Below are positions 24,360 through 35,851 of a stretch of DNA of 64,000 nt, one piece after another. The notes below the pieces were generated by a model that saw nothing but the letters and a program-made list of their open reading frames with translations, had not been told where the DNA came from and did not search any database. Positions within the stretch are counted from its first letter, which is position 1; every line of letters begins with the position of its first letter. Position numbers and translations under genes: made by a program. The DNA lies in the NCBI RefSeq assembly GCF_000711695.1, contig NW_013546918.1, positions 1 to 64,000 on the forward strand, given 5' to 3'. The stretch is from Tilletiaria anomala UBC 951 (Eukaryota; Basidiomycota; Exobasidiomycetes; Georgefischeriales; Tilletiariaceae).

Positions 24360-24905
24360 GGTGGACGAGTGACTGCGGTGGTACCGGCGGTGGTCAGACT
24401 ACTTCGAGCAAGCTCACAATGCGCCGCAGCCACAGCAGCTTCCCAGATATGGCTGCAAGAAGACGGCGGAGGCGGAAAAGGGTGTGTCTCCCACGACGTC
24501 CAGTCGCTCCCTTGGCGGGTTAGGTCCACCTCGATCACGTTCGCACAAGATGCTCCAAGTTGAGTGCAGCGAGAGTCCGAGACGTGGACGTTGTATGTTC
24601 TATGCTGGCTCGCGCGTGGCGGCTGCGCTCCGAGAGAGGGCGAGCGTCCACCAGAACATCACCTCCCTTGTAGACTGACCTAGTGCCTGCCTCTGGGGAC
24701 GAGTGAGTTCCGCGTTCCGTCGTCTTTTTCCCTCTCTCTCACACCGACCATCATCATGACCAGCAGCTGAGCAGCAACACTTCTTCCGACAGGTCACTTC
24801 AAACCATCATTCGCACATCTGCGTTGGCCTTCCTCTGTCTGATAGACATTGACCTGGCATAGTGACGAGCACAGCCGCCCCCACTTCCAGCTTTAATTTT
24901 CCACA
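24360..24905. other. Divergent promoter, SPT5 / TUF1
   Basis: About 545 bp between divergent starts. It is pyrimidine-rich toward TUF1 and carries no conserved frame. No TATA box was recognised. Confidence 0.4.
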
Positions 24906-26584
24906 ATGAGCCTCCTTCGCAACAGCGCCAGCAGCAGCCGCTCCGTGGCGCTGGCCACCCAGGCGAGCACTGCTCTCCGCACTCCCACCCCAGCTCGGGT
25001 TCCGACTGGTTTCGCACGCACTGTCCGGAATCGGTCGTTTGCTGCGACCGAGCAGCGCTTTTCTGGTGCGTTTTCTCTTCATTCCTCAGTCATATTGCTG
25101 CTCGTGTCCAAAAGAACGGATAGTTTTGCGCATCTTCGCTGACCCGATCGCCTCTGCTTTTCCACTCTGATCCCACCAACTGCAATCTATTCCTATTAGA
25201 GCGCCTGCTCTCGAGGCGCAATGTCGCTCAGGCGGCACGCTCGGCTCTTCCAAGCTCATGCTTCAACAGTGCGTCTGAGCAGCTCATGATAGCCAATGTG
25301 CAGACCAAGGAAGCAGGCTCTGATTGATGCTCGCCACCACATGTGATGACAGACTTTGTGCGCACCTACGCCGCCGAAGCAGGCGGCAAGTTCGTGCGCT
25401 CCAAGCCGCACATGAACATTGGCACCATCGGCCATGTCGACCACGGTAAGACGACGCTGACGGCAGCCATCACCAAAGTCCTCTCTGAAACATCTGGCAC
25501 CGGCAAGTTTGTCGACTACTCTTCGATTGACAAGGCACCAGAGGAGAAGGCGCGCGGTATCACCATCGCCACAGCGCACGTCGAGTACGAGACGGGTAAC
25601 CGCCACTACGCCCACGTCGACTGTCCCGGTCACGCTGATTATATCCGTAACATGATCACCGGTGCCGCTCAGATGGATGGCGCGATCATCGTCGTTTCTG
25701 CCACGGACGGCCAGATGCCGCAGACGCGCGAGCACCTGTTGCTCGCCAAGCAGGTCGGCATCAAGAAACTCGTCGTCTTCATCAACAAGGTTGACCAGGT
25801 CGATGACATGGAGATGCTGGAACTCGTCGAGATGGAAATGCGCGACCTTCTTTCAACGTACAGCTTCGACGGCGAGAACACCCCAATCGTATCTGGCTCG
25901 GCGCTGGCCGCGCTCGAAGGCAAAACTCCCGAGATTGGCGCAGAGGCCGTGCTGAAACTGATGGAGGCGACCGACAGCTGGCTAGAGCTGCCGCCGCGTG
26001 ACATGGACAAGCCATTCCTGATGCCCGTCGAGGACGTATTTTCCATCTCTGGTCGCGGCACCGTTGTCACGGGGCGTGTCGAACGCGGGACGATCACGAA
26101 GGGCTCCGAAATTGAGATCGTCGGCCTCGGCTCGAGCATAAAAACGACATTGACTGGAATCGAAATGTTCCACAAGGAGCTCGACCGCGGCGAGGCGGGC
26201 GACAACATGGGTGCGCTCTTGCGTGGTATCAAACGCGAGCAGATCAAGCGTGGCCAGGTCCTCTGCGCTCCTGGGTCGATCAAGCCAGCAAAGAAGTTTA
26301 CCGCGCAGATCTATATCTTGACCAAGGAGGAAGGTGGGCGCTACACGCCATTCACGAACAACTATCGACCGCAGCTGTTCATTCGCACGTCGGATGTGAC
26401 CGTCTCGCTGACGCACCCGCCTGGCACGCCAGACGCGGATGAGAAAATGGTCATGCCCGGCGACAATGTCGAGCTGTGCGGCGAGCTGGTGCACGACATC
26501 GCGCTTGAGGTCGGCTCGCGCTTCACCCTGCGTGAAGGCGGCAAGACGGTCGGCACCGGCGTTATTACCACCATCTCGGGATGA
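24906..26584 (+). CDS. TUF1: Mitochondrial translation elongation factor Tu
   Basis: Three exons (24906-25065, 25200-25268, 25353-26584) give 486 residues. EF-Tu brings aminoacyl-tRNA to the mitochondrial ribosome in the matrix. Exons 1 and 2 encode an Arg/Ser/Ala-rich presequence without acidic clusters, typical for mitochondrial import. The GTPase motifs are intact: GHVDHGKTT (G1), RGITI (switch), DCPGH (G3), NKVD (G4) and SGSAL (G5). Domains 2 and 3 follow to [10 protein letters not shown]. The 69-nt middle exon is inferred from splice sites and frame only. The longer-than-usual N-terminus comes from it. Confidence 0.95.
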
Positions 26585-28197
26585 GCGACGTGGCCTCGCG
26601 TCCTTGAAATGGGACTCCGATCGCTCTCTTTCGTAGTTTCTACAGTGTAATGTATGCAACATCGCTACACTGGGGCGCGTCTCGCTCCTCGTAAACATTA
26701 CACCCTAGGTCTCCCCAAGTGTATAGTATTCGGTATTTAGAAACGATCGCGCGACACCGCTCCCTGCACTCATTAAAACATCTGGCCTTGGAGACAGTGT
26801 GGACAAGAGCTTCAATCGTAACTATTAGAAGGAGACCTGCAGAAGCCGAAGCCAAGCTTGGGATCGCCCTTGAAATTCGGAGCGAGCTCAAAAGGGTGTC
26901 TTCCTATTTGCCATGGCCGTCACATCGCTCCATGACCGATACAGATGCGAAGCAGCTCTGCGGTCATCGTCCGCTGCGCACGACACAATGTAACGACAGT
27001 TGATGACACGAACTCGTTATCGGGAACACGCAAAGGCTCGCGCCACGGTTGCCGTTCTGAGCATTTAAGGAAAGGCATCAGATCGAGTGCAGCAAAGATG
27101 TTCTGTTCGCTTTGCAAGGGTGCCAGAATCAAACGAAGCTCTGGTGCACCCGACCGGTAACAATCTCTCATTGATCGAAGGATCCTGTCTGACTGGACGG
27201 CGGACTGAAGGACTCCGTGCGTCGTATTGCAGACTCCAGAGCTTGTGGGTCATCCGGACGGCGATATGCTCATGCGCACGTTCACCACCTCATCCAGCAC
27301 CTCCCACTCCAAGCTGCTGACAGCAGATGAATTTGGTCAGCCCAATACGACCTTGACGCCCAGAAACTACAGGTTGCTTCCGGAGCTATCGAGTTGCGAG
27401 CGATGGCCGTCATCCGGCGTTTTGCATTCATCGAATGATCTCGGTCCGAGTTAGACGCCAAATACAGAGACCGCATACCTATCTGACAGGTGCAGTGGTC
27501 TGTACAGGCAGAAACGTATGCTACGCGACGTCTAAGATGTCCATGTATCTAATGAAATTTGTGCCAGTCCTTCCTCCTGTGCGACTGCAGCATGAATGGC
27601 GAGTGTTCGAGTTGCCAGTCTCGCGAGAAGTCGACAGGCCACCCCACAATGGTAGTCGACTGGCGTCCGTCATGGCAACGGCCTCAGCCGTCTTGCCTTG
27701 TGAAATCAGCTTGTCGACTTGAGAATGTCGGATGAAGTAGGGTTAAAGCATCCATCGGGACGGCAGCGCGGATTTGCCTCGGTTTGACGGGTAACGTACC
27801 CAAATTTCGTCGAAAGCAGTCGACAAACTCTTCCACTGCGAGCGTTACCCGACGCGTGCGCCACGCACAGTGGGATATGAGGTGGTGCGTCGCTGTGTGG
27901 CCGTTGGTGCCGTAATGTATTCGGTGCAATTGCAAACCGGAAGTGGGCGCAATAAAATGTTGCCGCAGCTGCGGTGAGTGAGTGATGGTGGGGCACTACA
28001 CCTGTGGCGTTTAGCTCTCCCTGCCCGCCGTGCGACTTGACTGGCTGTTGGCTGGCTTCCTAGAGCAAGCAGCAAGCACGCCAGGCTTACTCGCTTTCAA
28101 CGCTCTTTCCATCTCAACCCAACTTCGCTGGAGTTCTTCTGGCCAGGCATCTAGCTCATTCCATCAGCCCGACAAGCCGACAACGCACTCAGCAAAG
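26585..28197. other. 1.6 kb between TUF1 and RPL31 without a recognised gene
   Basis: Short frames on both strands, all under 100 codons, show no family motifs. The last few hundred bases should be the RPL31 promoter, with a pyrimidine-rich leader just before the ATG. No tRNA or other structured RNA was recognised. Confidence 0.4.
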
Positions 28198-29191
28198 ATG
28201 GCACCGAAGGACAAGTCTGCCAAGGGCAAGAAGACCCGCTCGGCTCTTCAAGATGTCGTCACCGTTAGTATTTAGGGACGTCGTTCTCTGGTTGAGAGGG
28301 ATTCGGGGGCTGGGCCATGCTCGGTCTGGCAATGTGATGCTAGTAAAAGAAAGAGTTATAGTGCTGAGAAGATCAGCACCGGATGGCTAGGCGGTTGAAA
28401 GGTCGAGGTGGAGGATGGATTAGGAGGGTAGACTGGGCTTGGTCCAGGGTAGACGTTATGGACGTTGATCTCCAGGCATAGAGCATGTCCAACACGAAGG
28501 CTGTGTCCATCTGCATTAGCTGATATCAGGGATTAGCGGAGGATGTGGTCATTCGCTGGGAACCGGCATGCGTGAGCACTGCTATTAAAGTAATGGTCTG
28601 GATTTGGCTACCAACGCCAAACGCTCGTGATTGGACCGGAAGATTGGAGAGAGGGACGGATGTATCTTCCGGGGCTTGCAGGGGTGTCACGCTCTTGCGG
28701 CAAGGTGCAAAAGCTACTGCTAGCGAGCACTACGCGCGCATGTCTCCATGTTGCAATCGACATAGTCGGATCGCTGACACCTTTTCGTCTTTACTCTCCA
28801 GCGGGAATACACCATTCACCTGCACAAGCGTGTGCACGGCATGCAGTTCAAGAAGCGTGCCCCCAAGGCAGTAAAGGAGATTGTCAAGTTCGCGCAAAAG
28901 GCCATGGGTGTGCAGGATGTCCGTCTTGACCCCAAGCTCAACGAGGAGGTCTGGAAGTTTGGTGTCAAGGATGTGCCAAGACGGATGCGCGTCAGGCTTG
29001 AGAGGAAGAGGAACGACGACGAGGACGCCAAGGAGAAGCTTTACGTTCTTGCGCTCCCAGTCCTCGGTATCACCAACTTCAAGGTGAGTTTTTCCACTCC
29101 CATTTCTACCCCATTCGCAGCGTCGACTGCTAACTAAGATCACACTTGCCTGGTACAGGGTCTCGAGACTGCCGTCGTCGAGGAGGCATGA
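28198..29191 (+). CDS. RPL31: 60S ribosomal protein eL31
   Basis: Three exons (28198-28263, 28802-29083, 29159-29191) give 126 residues. The protein is a surface component of the large ribosomal subunit near the exit tunnel. The sequence is highly conserved: SALQDVVT joins [20 protein letters not shown] across the first intron. [15 protein letters not shown] and [19 protein letters not shown] follow, then a short last exon, [10 protein letters not shown]. The first intron is 538 nt, about seven times longer than most introns in this window. It holds a hairpin described separately. Confidence 0.96.
28361..28379 (+). other. Perfect hairpin in the RPL31 first intron
   Basis: A 7-bp perfect stem, GTGCTGA and TCAGCAC, closes a five-base loop (GAAGA). 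It lies about 100 nt into the 538-nt intron. It could be part of an intron-encoded RNA or a splicing regulator. No complete C/D or H/ACA box set was found. Confidence 0.4.
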
Positions 29192-30495
29192 GCAGGTCAC
29201 ACCAGCATCATTTCTGCACATGCAAGCCTTTCCATTGTGCCTCTCGTCTGCACGATGGCACCTTTCTTATGGGCAACACTAGCATTTATGCCAGCTCAGC
29301 TAGCCTGTACTCTTCACGCATGACCCTCGAAAACTGTAAACTTGTACACTGATCTGCTCTCCCGTGCATGGTGGAAGGGGCTTTCCGGCATCATGATTCC
29401 ATGCGGCAGTGTTTAGAGCTATCTTAGCAGAAAAGCAAAGGTACCATGAGGCCGACAGTTGTGCGGCAATGGTGCAACACCTGAGCCCTCCCAAGCTCGC
29501 AAGTTCGTATACGGTACATCGCGCGACCACCCTTACAAACCCTCCGCCTTTGAATCTCATCACCGTGATTGCGAATCAAGAACAGTCCCTTTCGACACGA
29601 GGAGATACTTTCGTTCTGTTCAAATAATACAACGATGCCGTCGCGGCCAGCATGCAAACATGAGTACTTCTGCGCCCGCGCAAGAACATCGCCTCTTGCT
29701 CCCCAGCGAGCGCCACACTGCCGCTGGGCATGCGGCTACGCGATATTTACGTTGAGTTTTACCCCGGGAGCGCCCGAAACCCGGCTGTTTGCAGCATGCC
29801 CCTGTAGTGCGTGCGCATGCATTAATGATGTGCCATCCAGATGGACCACGCATTGGGCCTTTGAGGCGGTGAGATGGGCAGGAAGCGAGGGGCACCAGCC
29901 GCCGGATTTCAGCGAGAAGATGCAAAGCTGGGAGGCGATGAAGGGTCGCAAGTGGAACTTGAGGGGCAGCAGGTGCGGCGGCCCGCTGGGGAGCTAGGCC
30001 AAGGCGAAGTAGACGTGCGTCTCAGTTCTTAAAACTGTCAATGTCAGGCGATGTCAACCGAAGCTGATCGCACGCCTCGTCGGCGCGCGCGTAGCTTCTT
30101 CATCTGGCCAACGACGGTGTCCCATGGTGTGCCGACGATATCAAATCCAGAAGGCGAGCTGAACGACATCGAGCTTCTGCGGTCGACGGCACACCAGTTC
30201 TATGGACGGTAGAGAACAACAAACGTGTACGACGACCTGGCCAAATTCGTCGGTTACCCAGGCCAGATGCAGAGGGTCGACGAGGGGCGGGCAATCGACG
30301 ATGACGGGCGGTTGGTAGAGAAGACGGTGCCAGGTGACACAGTACATCAATCTTCGGCAAAGCCACGATGAGTCAATGGAAGCCAATTGTGAAGGGAAAA
30401 CATAAGAAACCACATTCGACGCCTGCCTTAAAAGATATGCTACAACGAACCGAAGACGAAATTGAAAAGGTCCATCGCGACACCACGTTTTGTCC
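29192..30495. other. 1.3 kb between RPL31 and the fasciclin gene
   Basis: No gene is assigned with confidence. The 3' flank of RPL31 lies at the left. Plus-strand frames around 29830-30000 and 30049-30212 have coding-like composition but no recognised family. The 30049-30212 ORF is listed separately. Confidence 0.35.
30049..30212 (+). CDS. Orphan small ORF or terminal exon, unknown function
   Basis: An ATG-initiated frame of 53 codons plus stop. It is Arg-rich at the start and then reads like a folded segment, with SFFIWPTTVSHGVPT, NPEGELNDIELL and AHQFYG. GC at third positions is high, as in the real genes nearby. It could be the last exon of a spliced plus-strand gene whose earlier exons lie near 29660-29990. 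I could not find consistent junctions and do not recognise a family. A minus-strand frame overlaps it, so chance is possible. Confidence 0.25.
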
Positions 30496-32084
30496 TCAAA
30501 CGGTGCAGACAAGGCCAATAGCAGCCGCGAGGAACACCGAAGCAGCGTAGAAGAGCAGCGGAGGCGGCATAGATGCTAGTGAAGCGCGCGCAGCGTTCTT
30601 GCTGTTTGGCCCAAAGTTGAACGTCGTGCCACCGCCTGTTCCTGTGTCCATACCGTCGTACGTGGTACTTGAGTCGGCATCGTCGCCATTCGAACTACTT
30701 GTCCCTGCGCTCGAAGCCGACGAGGACGAGCCATTACTGCTGCTGGCGTCATTGGATGAAGCTGCAGCAGCGCCAGGGAGACCGGCCGAGCGACTGATAC
30801 CGCCGTTGCCAGCCTGTGTAGCATTCTTGAATGCATTCCCGCCATCTACGCCACGGGCAGGAATCGGCACAGCGGTACCTTGAGAGGAACCGGCATTTTC
30901 ACCTGTCACGAGACCTGCGATAGGGCCGTTGCTCGACGCCCGCGCTGATCGACTTGCCTGGTGCGCACGAGCGGCGTCGACGTGTGTGTTGCTGAGCACA
31001 CTGTTGATCGAGTGGATGACGCCGTTGCGGGTGATAATGTCGCTCTGGACGATGCGTGCAGCGGTGTTGCTGCCAACACGGACGGTATTCTGCGCGCGGT
31101 CGAACAGTAATGGCTGGCCGGACGAGGTGGTCATGGATCCTTGTGAATCGAGCAGGGTACTGAAGATCGCGCGGTGCTCGACAACGTGCTGGCCCAATAT
31201 CGCTTTCAGTTTGTCACTGTCGTCCGTTGCATCGCCGGCGGACGCAGCGAAGGCGCGCCACGCTTCATCGGTAGGCGCGAAGACCGTGACGCCTGGCATT
31301 TGGTCGAATTTGCTGACGAGTTCGGGCGCGTATCGCTGTGCTGCCTGCAGGAAGAGCGAGTGGGAGCGGATAAAGTCGAGCGTGAACGTCGTGTTTCCTG
31401 GCACGGTCATGGCGCGCGCGATGGGTGCGATCTGCACGTCGTAGAACGAGCTAGTTTTCGCTGCTGATGCAGAGTAGTCGGCGAACGGGCATTCGTCGAG
31501 CGCTTCGACAATTACCATCCTGTCGGCGCCGCGCTTGGACTGCTGCGAAAGAACTACCGGCAACCCGTTTCCGCCGGGTTGGTTGGCGAAGCGCGTATCG
31601 GTGAGCAAGCTGTATGCGACCGAGTGATGGACGCCATCTTTGTGTGCTGATGGCAAGGGCATGGGAATGCTACCGCTCAGGACGTGCTGCAGCAGCGTCG
31701 CTTGCAGAATCACGGGGTTAGACGTCACCCATTGCGGGAGAGCGCTCATCGCCTATTTGAGTTTCATACTTTCAGTTTCAGTCGCACGGCTCGAATGGGT
31801 ATGAAAAATGTGCCTGCACCACTCACCTGGTCAACAGGCGCAAGGAACAGTTTTGCACCGGGATCCGCGACGATCGCGTCGGCGACCTCCATATTCGCCT
31901 GCAGCGCCTCCCCGAGCTTGTTAAGCCCTACATTCTGCAGCGCGTACACCAGAGCCTGGCCAGAGGATGGTGAGGATCGTTGCTGGACGCGTACCCCGAT
32001 AGGACTCGCCAGCGTCGTTGTCGCCTGTAGCAGCAGGGCCACGGCGACGAGACTGAGAGAAAGGGAAAGCGTTGATGCACGCAT
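30496..32084 (-). CDS. GPI-anchored fasciclin (FAS1) domain protein
   Basis: Two exons (32084-31827, 31752-30496) give 504 residues. The protein starts with a clear signal peptide (MRASTLSLSLSLVAVALLLQ). A first FAS1 domain is split by the 74-nt intron (LFLAPVDQ joined to AMSALPQWV). The second FAS1 domain has TVFAPTDEAWRAFA and the closing RNGVIHSINSVL. A long Ser/Gly/Asn-rich stalk and a hydrophobic C-terminus (about the last 22 residues) suggest a GPI anchor. Such proteins sit on the fungal cell surface and are thought to act in adhesion. The ligand is not predictable. Confidence 0.85.
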
Positions 32085-34358
32085 GGTCCTTGATGTGGAT
32101 TTCGCAATGTTGGTAAGAGGGCCCTATTCGATCTTTGGGCTCCCTTCTGGCGAAGCTGACCCCTATCTTGCGTGCTCTGACTCTTTCAGAGAGAGAAAAC
32201 AAGCAGCGGCCGTGCAATAGACCTGCACAGGGTGAAAAATCGGTCGTGAAAGGGTGCGAAGGCACTAGACTGTGGTCGGAATAGAAAGAACGAACGAAAA
32301 GGAGCGTGTTCGAGGCGGTCGGCCTGGCGTTCAAGAGAAGCGGAGGGGGATAGATCACGCGAGGAGATTGGGTGCAGGGAATAGAGGAGCTCCAGGTGGA
32401 GGGAATGATGTTGGAGGGTGGGAGGATGAGAGGAAGATGGGAAGGCGGATATGTATGAGATTGGAAGAGAGGACGAACGCTCAGCGACAACTTGAGGTCA
32501 GGTGTGCGCGAGGACTTGGCAAGGACGATGACAGCATGCACGATGCTGCCTGCAAAGGAACGGAGGTGAACCAAGAAAGGGCGAGGTGGCTGGTAAGCAA
32601 TGCCACCAAGTCGCCAAGGCCACCTATATTGTGCTGTGAGTTGGATTCAGGAGGGGTTAGGGCTCCGCTTGGCAGCTGAGAGAGAAAGAGCCATACCTCA
32701 TCGGATGGGATGAGATGCAGCTTGTCGCATGCAGCGTTTGACACTTTCAACTGGACTGTCCTAGGCTGTCCCGAGGAAACAATGCCAAAGATGGGAGCAA
32801 GTCAGTCTCACACAGCCAGATTTAGGACCGGGCGTGTAAATGGCAGCTCGCAGCGGACAGCAGAGACGCCAGAGACCAGACTCCAGAGAGTTATCAGAAA
32901 TTGCCAGAGTAATAGGAGGGACATGGTAGTGGCAGAGCAGCATCGAGCTTGAGAATTGCCAAGGACAGCAGGCTCGAGTCTGCTCAAGCAATAAGGGCCC
33001 AGAATAGCCACACACACATAAACACCCACGCACATACGTACAGAGCAGTTCAGGGGTGCAGCCTGAGGACTTTCCATCGCACTACTTTGCGATTCCTACC
33101 GCAGGTGCAGTGGGTAATGGCGAATGGCGATGAGCTTGCACCCCGATGCCGAGATCTTACCATAGACCGACGGCAAGGGGCGAGCGGCGAGCCGTATGTC
33201 GAGGAATGTACTCCATGTAAGCTCTGTGCCTCTGTCGTTGCACCTGCGACTTGAGCAAGTCTGTGTGATGAAATAGCCAACATGCCTGTCTCCGCAGGGG
33301 GGTTTCAGTTGTTGTTGTTGTTGCTGTCCGTTGCCGTTGGCGCGGGCGCGTGCCAGATGTTCGGGGCGGTGCACACAGACATAGTGCCGCTGCGCAAGGG
33401 CATTCCGAGGATTCAGATTCTAGATTCGGTGCAACCCTTTCTCTCCCGCAGGAGAGTCGCCAAATCCATTGTTCTTTCAGAATGGCGTATCGGTTGTCTA
33501 TCACACCTTTCCCCCCCTGGCATTGGTAAAAGACGTGTTGTAGGGCTCATTGGCCGCCGTGAGATTGAGTGCACACTTCTGTGTCTTGCTCCATCAACTG
33601 ATTCGATAAAGTAATGTGAGAGTGCACACAGTCAATCAGCACACGACGATGGAACAGGAGCAGTTGAATGTTGTAGCGATAGATGGAAAGCAGATCAAGT
33701 TGTAGACGGCAGCGCGTTGTGCAGTAGCGAGAGTCAGAGTGGTAGGGTGAAACAGATTCACGCCACGCGTGCGGACGGTCGTAGCCTGCTGGCCAGGTCC
33801 CTGGCCTGGGCTCCTTAAGCGTTGCTTTGCTCAGTTGACTACCATACGCAGTGCCAGTGCGTACCTTGCCATTCAAGGGCTGAAGCTCATGGAAGTCGGG
33901 CGGGGAAACCCCGCAAACGAAGTATGGCCCGTCGTACCGGTTGTCCAGCTTTCCTTCTCGGTGGCTATTGTGCCGCAGCACCGAGTCTCCCTCTTGGAAG
34001 GCTTCTTCTACGACACCCGCTTCATATATCTTTGCCGCGGCACGCCGTCGCTCGGAGTAATGACACTGCGTGGCGCGTATCCTTCAGGCCCGAGAGACAA
34101 ACGAGCTTTGGTAGGCTTGGACCATTGAGCGACTGTGAGTTGTCCGTTGGCTCACTTTTCGGTCGTAGCGTGCATGCATGTACCGTATGTATATACATAT
34201 GTAGCTTACTAAATCCCAACCTCATACCTCGTTCTCTCTCTATACAATGTCAAAAACCAGGATCGAGAAAGAATGATGGGAGCAGAGCCAAGGCGCCACC
34301 TGCACCCCTTTTTGCTGCATACCTCGTCGATATAGCGAGGACACGGACTGCGTCTGGT
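32085..34358. other. 2.3 kb between the fasciclin gene and ILV5
   Basis: Besides the retroelement fragment listed separately (33547-34070), I see no gene. The region 32100-32600 is purine-biased on the plus strand and should contain the fasciclin promoter. A GTT/GCT microsatellite-like run lies at 33308-33340 and an alternating CA-rich run at about 33008-33035. Several frames of 80-210 codons exist but lack motifs. Confidence 0.4.
33547..34070 (-). mobile_element. Ty3/gypsy-type retroelement fragment (integrase C-terminus), fossil
   Basis: On the minus strand the sequence reads as the tail of a gypsy-like integrase: GDSVLRHNSHREGKLDNRYD and GPYFVCGVSPPDFHELQPLN. This is the chromodomain-adjacent GPY/F module. 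The rest of the element is not recognisable around it. It is a short, isolated and evidently broken relic; its age cannot be judged without relatives. Confidence 0.6.
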
Positions 34359-35851
34359 TTAGCGGCTCTGGCGGTCCGGTCGCAGAGCGCGGACAGTCTG
34401 GTGCGCATAAGCGACAAAAGGGTAAAAGGAAAACATCATCAGCAATTCGCCAACATCTTGCTTGCTTGATCCATCCTGTGCTCGCTCGCACTCACGTGTC
34501 CCACGCGCCACATCTCCTGGTCGGCGATGGCGTCAGTCTCCTTGTCGTAGTCCTGCCTGTAAGTGGGGCGGTTGCCGAACTCGAGCGCGCGCCTGGTCTC
34601 GCTACCGTCCTTGACGCTGGCGTAGAGCCGCTCAAATACGGGCTTGCACGCCTTCTCGAACTCGGGAGCCCAGTCGAGCGCGCCTCGGCGGGCGGTGGTG
34701 GAGCAGGCCTTGTACATGTAGTCCATCCCATGCTCGCCGACGAGAGGGAAGAGCGACATTAGCGCCTCCTCGCACGTCTCGTTGAACGCCTCCGAGGGCG
34801 AGTGACCGTTGGCACGAAGGACGTCGTACTGCGCCTTGAACATGCCCTGGATGCCGCCCATGAGGCAGCCGCGCTCGCCGTACAGATCCGAGTAGACCTC
34901 CTTCTCGAACGTCGTCTCGTAGATGTACCCGCTACCGACGGCAATGCCTGTCGCAACAGCCTTCTCCAGCGCCTTGCCCGTGACGTCCTGGAAGACGGCG
35001 ACGGATGAATTGATGCCCTTGCCCTCCTTGAATAGCGAGCGGACCGTGCGGCCCGAGCCCTTGGGCGCGCACAGGATCACGTCCACGTCCTTGGGTGGCA
35101 CGATGTTCGTGTCCTCCTTGAAGACGACGCTAAAGCCATGCGAAAAGTACAGCGTCTTGCCTGGCTTGATCAGCTTCGAGATTGTCGGCCATGTCGACGC
35201 CTGCGCTGCGTCAGAAAGCAGGTTCATGATGATCGTACCGCGCTCGATCGCTTCCTCGACGGGGAACAGTGTCTCGCCTGGCACAAAGCCGTCCTCTTGC
35301 GCCTCCTTCCATGATGCACCGTCCTTGCGCACGCCAACAATGACGTTCATTCCTTGGTCACGCATGCTGCACAGAGCGGAGCATTGCAGAGCAGATCGGG
35401 TAGAGACGAAGATAACACGAGTAAAAGAAGCTGGTCAGCACGGAATTTGCTGCGCAAGCCAGAGAAGCGCCCCCCAAAGAATAAAAAACACTGAGATATT
35501 CTATACGCACTTGAGAGACTGAGCATACCCCTGGGAGCCGTAGCCGAGGACGCAGAAGGTGTCGTCCTTAAAGTACTGCTGCAGCCTTTCGACAGGCCAG
35601 TCGGAGCGCTCGTACACCTTCTCCTCGGTGTCAGCGAACTTTAGCATGCGGTATCCGCGCAGCTGCTGTTTAGCGGCAGACGCAGCGGGGACGGCAGCAG
35701 CAGCGTGTTTGGAGCAGCTGCTGCGGTTGGCGAGCAGCGTGGACATGGCGCGCTGGGCGGCGGGGGCGCGGGCGAGGAGCGTGCGCTCGGTGCTGGCGCC
35801 GCTTGCGCGTGCGACGCTGCGGAGCGCCTGGCGGGCGGTGTTCGCGTTCAT
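34359..35851 (-). CDS. ILV5: Ketol-acid reductoisomerase, mitochondrial
   Basis: Three exons (35851-35511, 35366-34496, 34397-34359) give 416 residues. The enzyme converts acetolactate or acetohydroxybutyrate in valine, leucine and isoleucine synthesis, using NADPH and Mg2+. Residues 1-60 form a basic, Ser/Ala-rich mitochondrial presequence. The nucleotide-binding loop VLGYGSQGYAQSLN is rebuilt across the first intron. GINSSVAVFQDVTG and EVYSDLYGERGCLMGG mark the metal and catalytic region. The last exon is only 39 nt (TVRALRPDRQSR and stop), restoring the expected LRPD/LRPE ending. In yeast Ilv5 also helps mtDNA nucleoid stability. Confidence 0.95.

Noticed and set aside
25982-26698. Minus-strand frame of 238 codons over TUF1
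   Set aside because: It lies opposite a highly conserved EF-Tu exon and shows no family similarity.
28333-28370. C/D-box snoRNA in the RPL31 intron
   Set aside because: A TGATG-like C box and a CTGA D box are present but only about 30 nt apart, and no paired terminal stem was found. Only the hairpin is reported.
29700-29800. Cyclophilin-like phrase (DIYVEFYPGSA)
   Set aside because: The resemblance is limited to about ten residues and the rest of a cyclophilin fold does not follow in any frame.
31921-32574. Minus-strand frame of 217 codons upstream of the fasciclin protein
   Set aside because: It overlaps the signal-peptide exon in another frame and runs through the promoter; Ser/Pro/Leu-rich with no motif.
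33822-34469. Plus-strand frame of 215 codons
   Set aside because: It is antisense to the integrase fragment and to the ILV5 3' end, with no family features.
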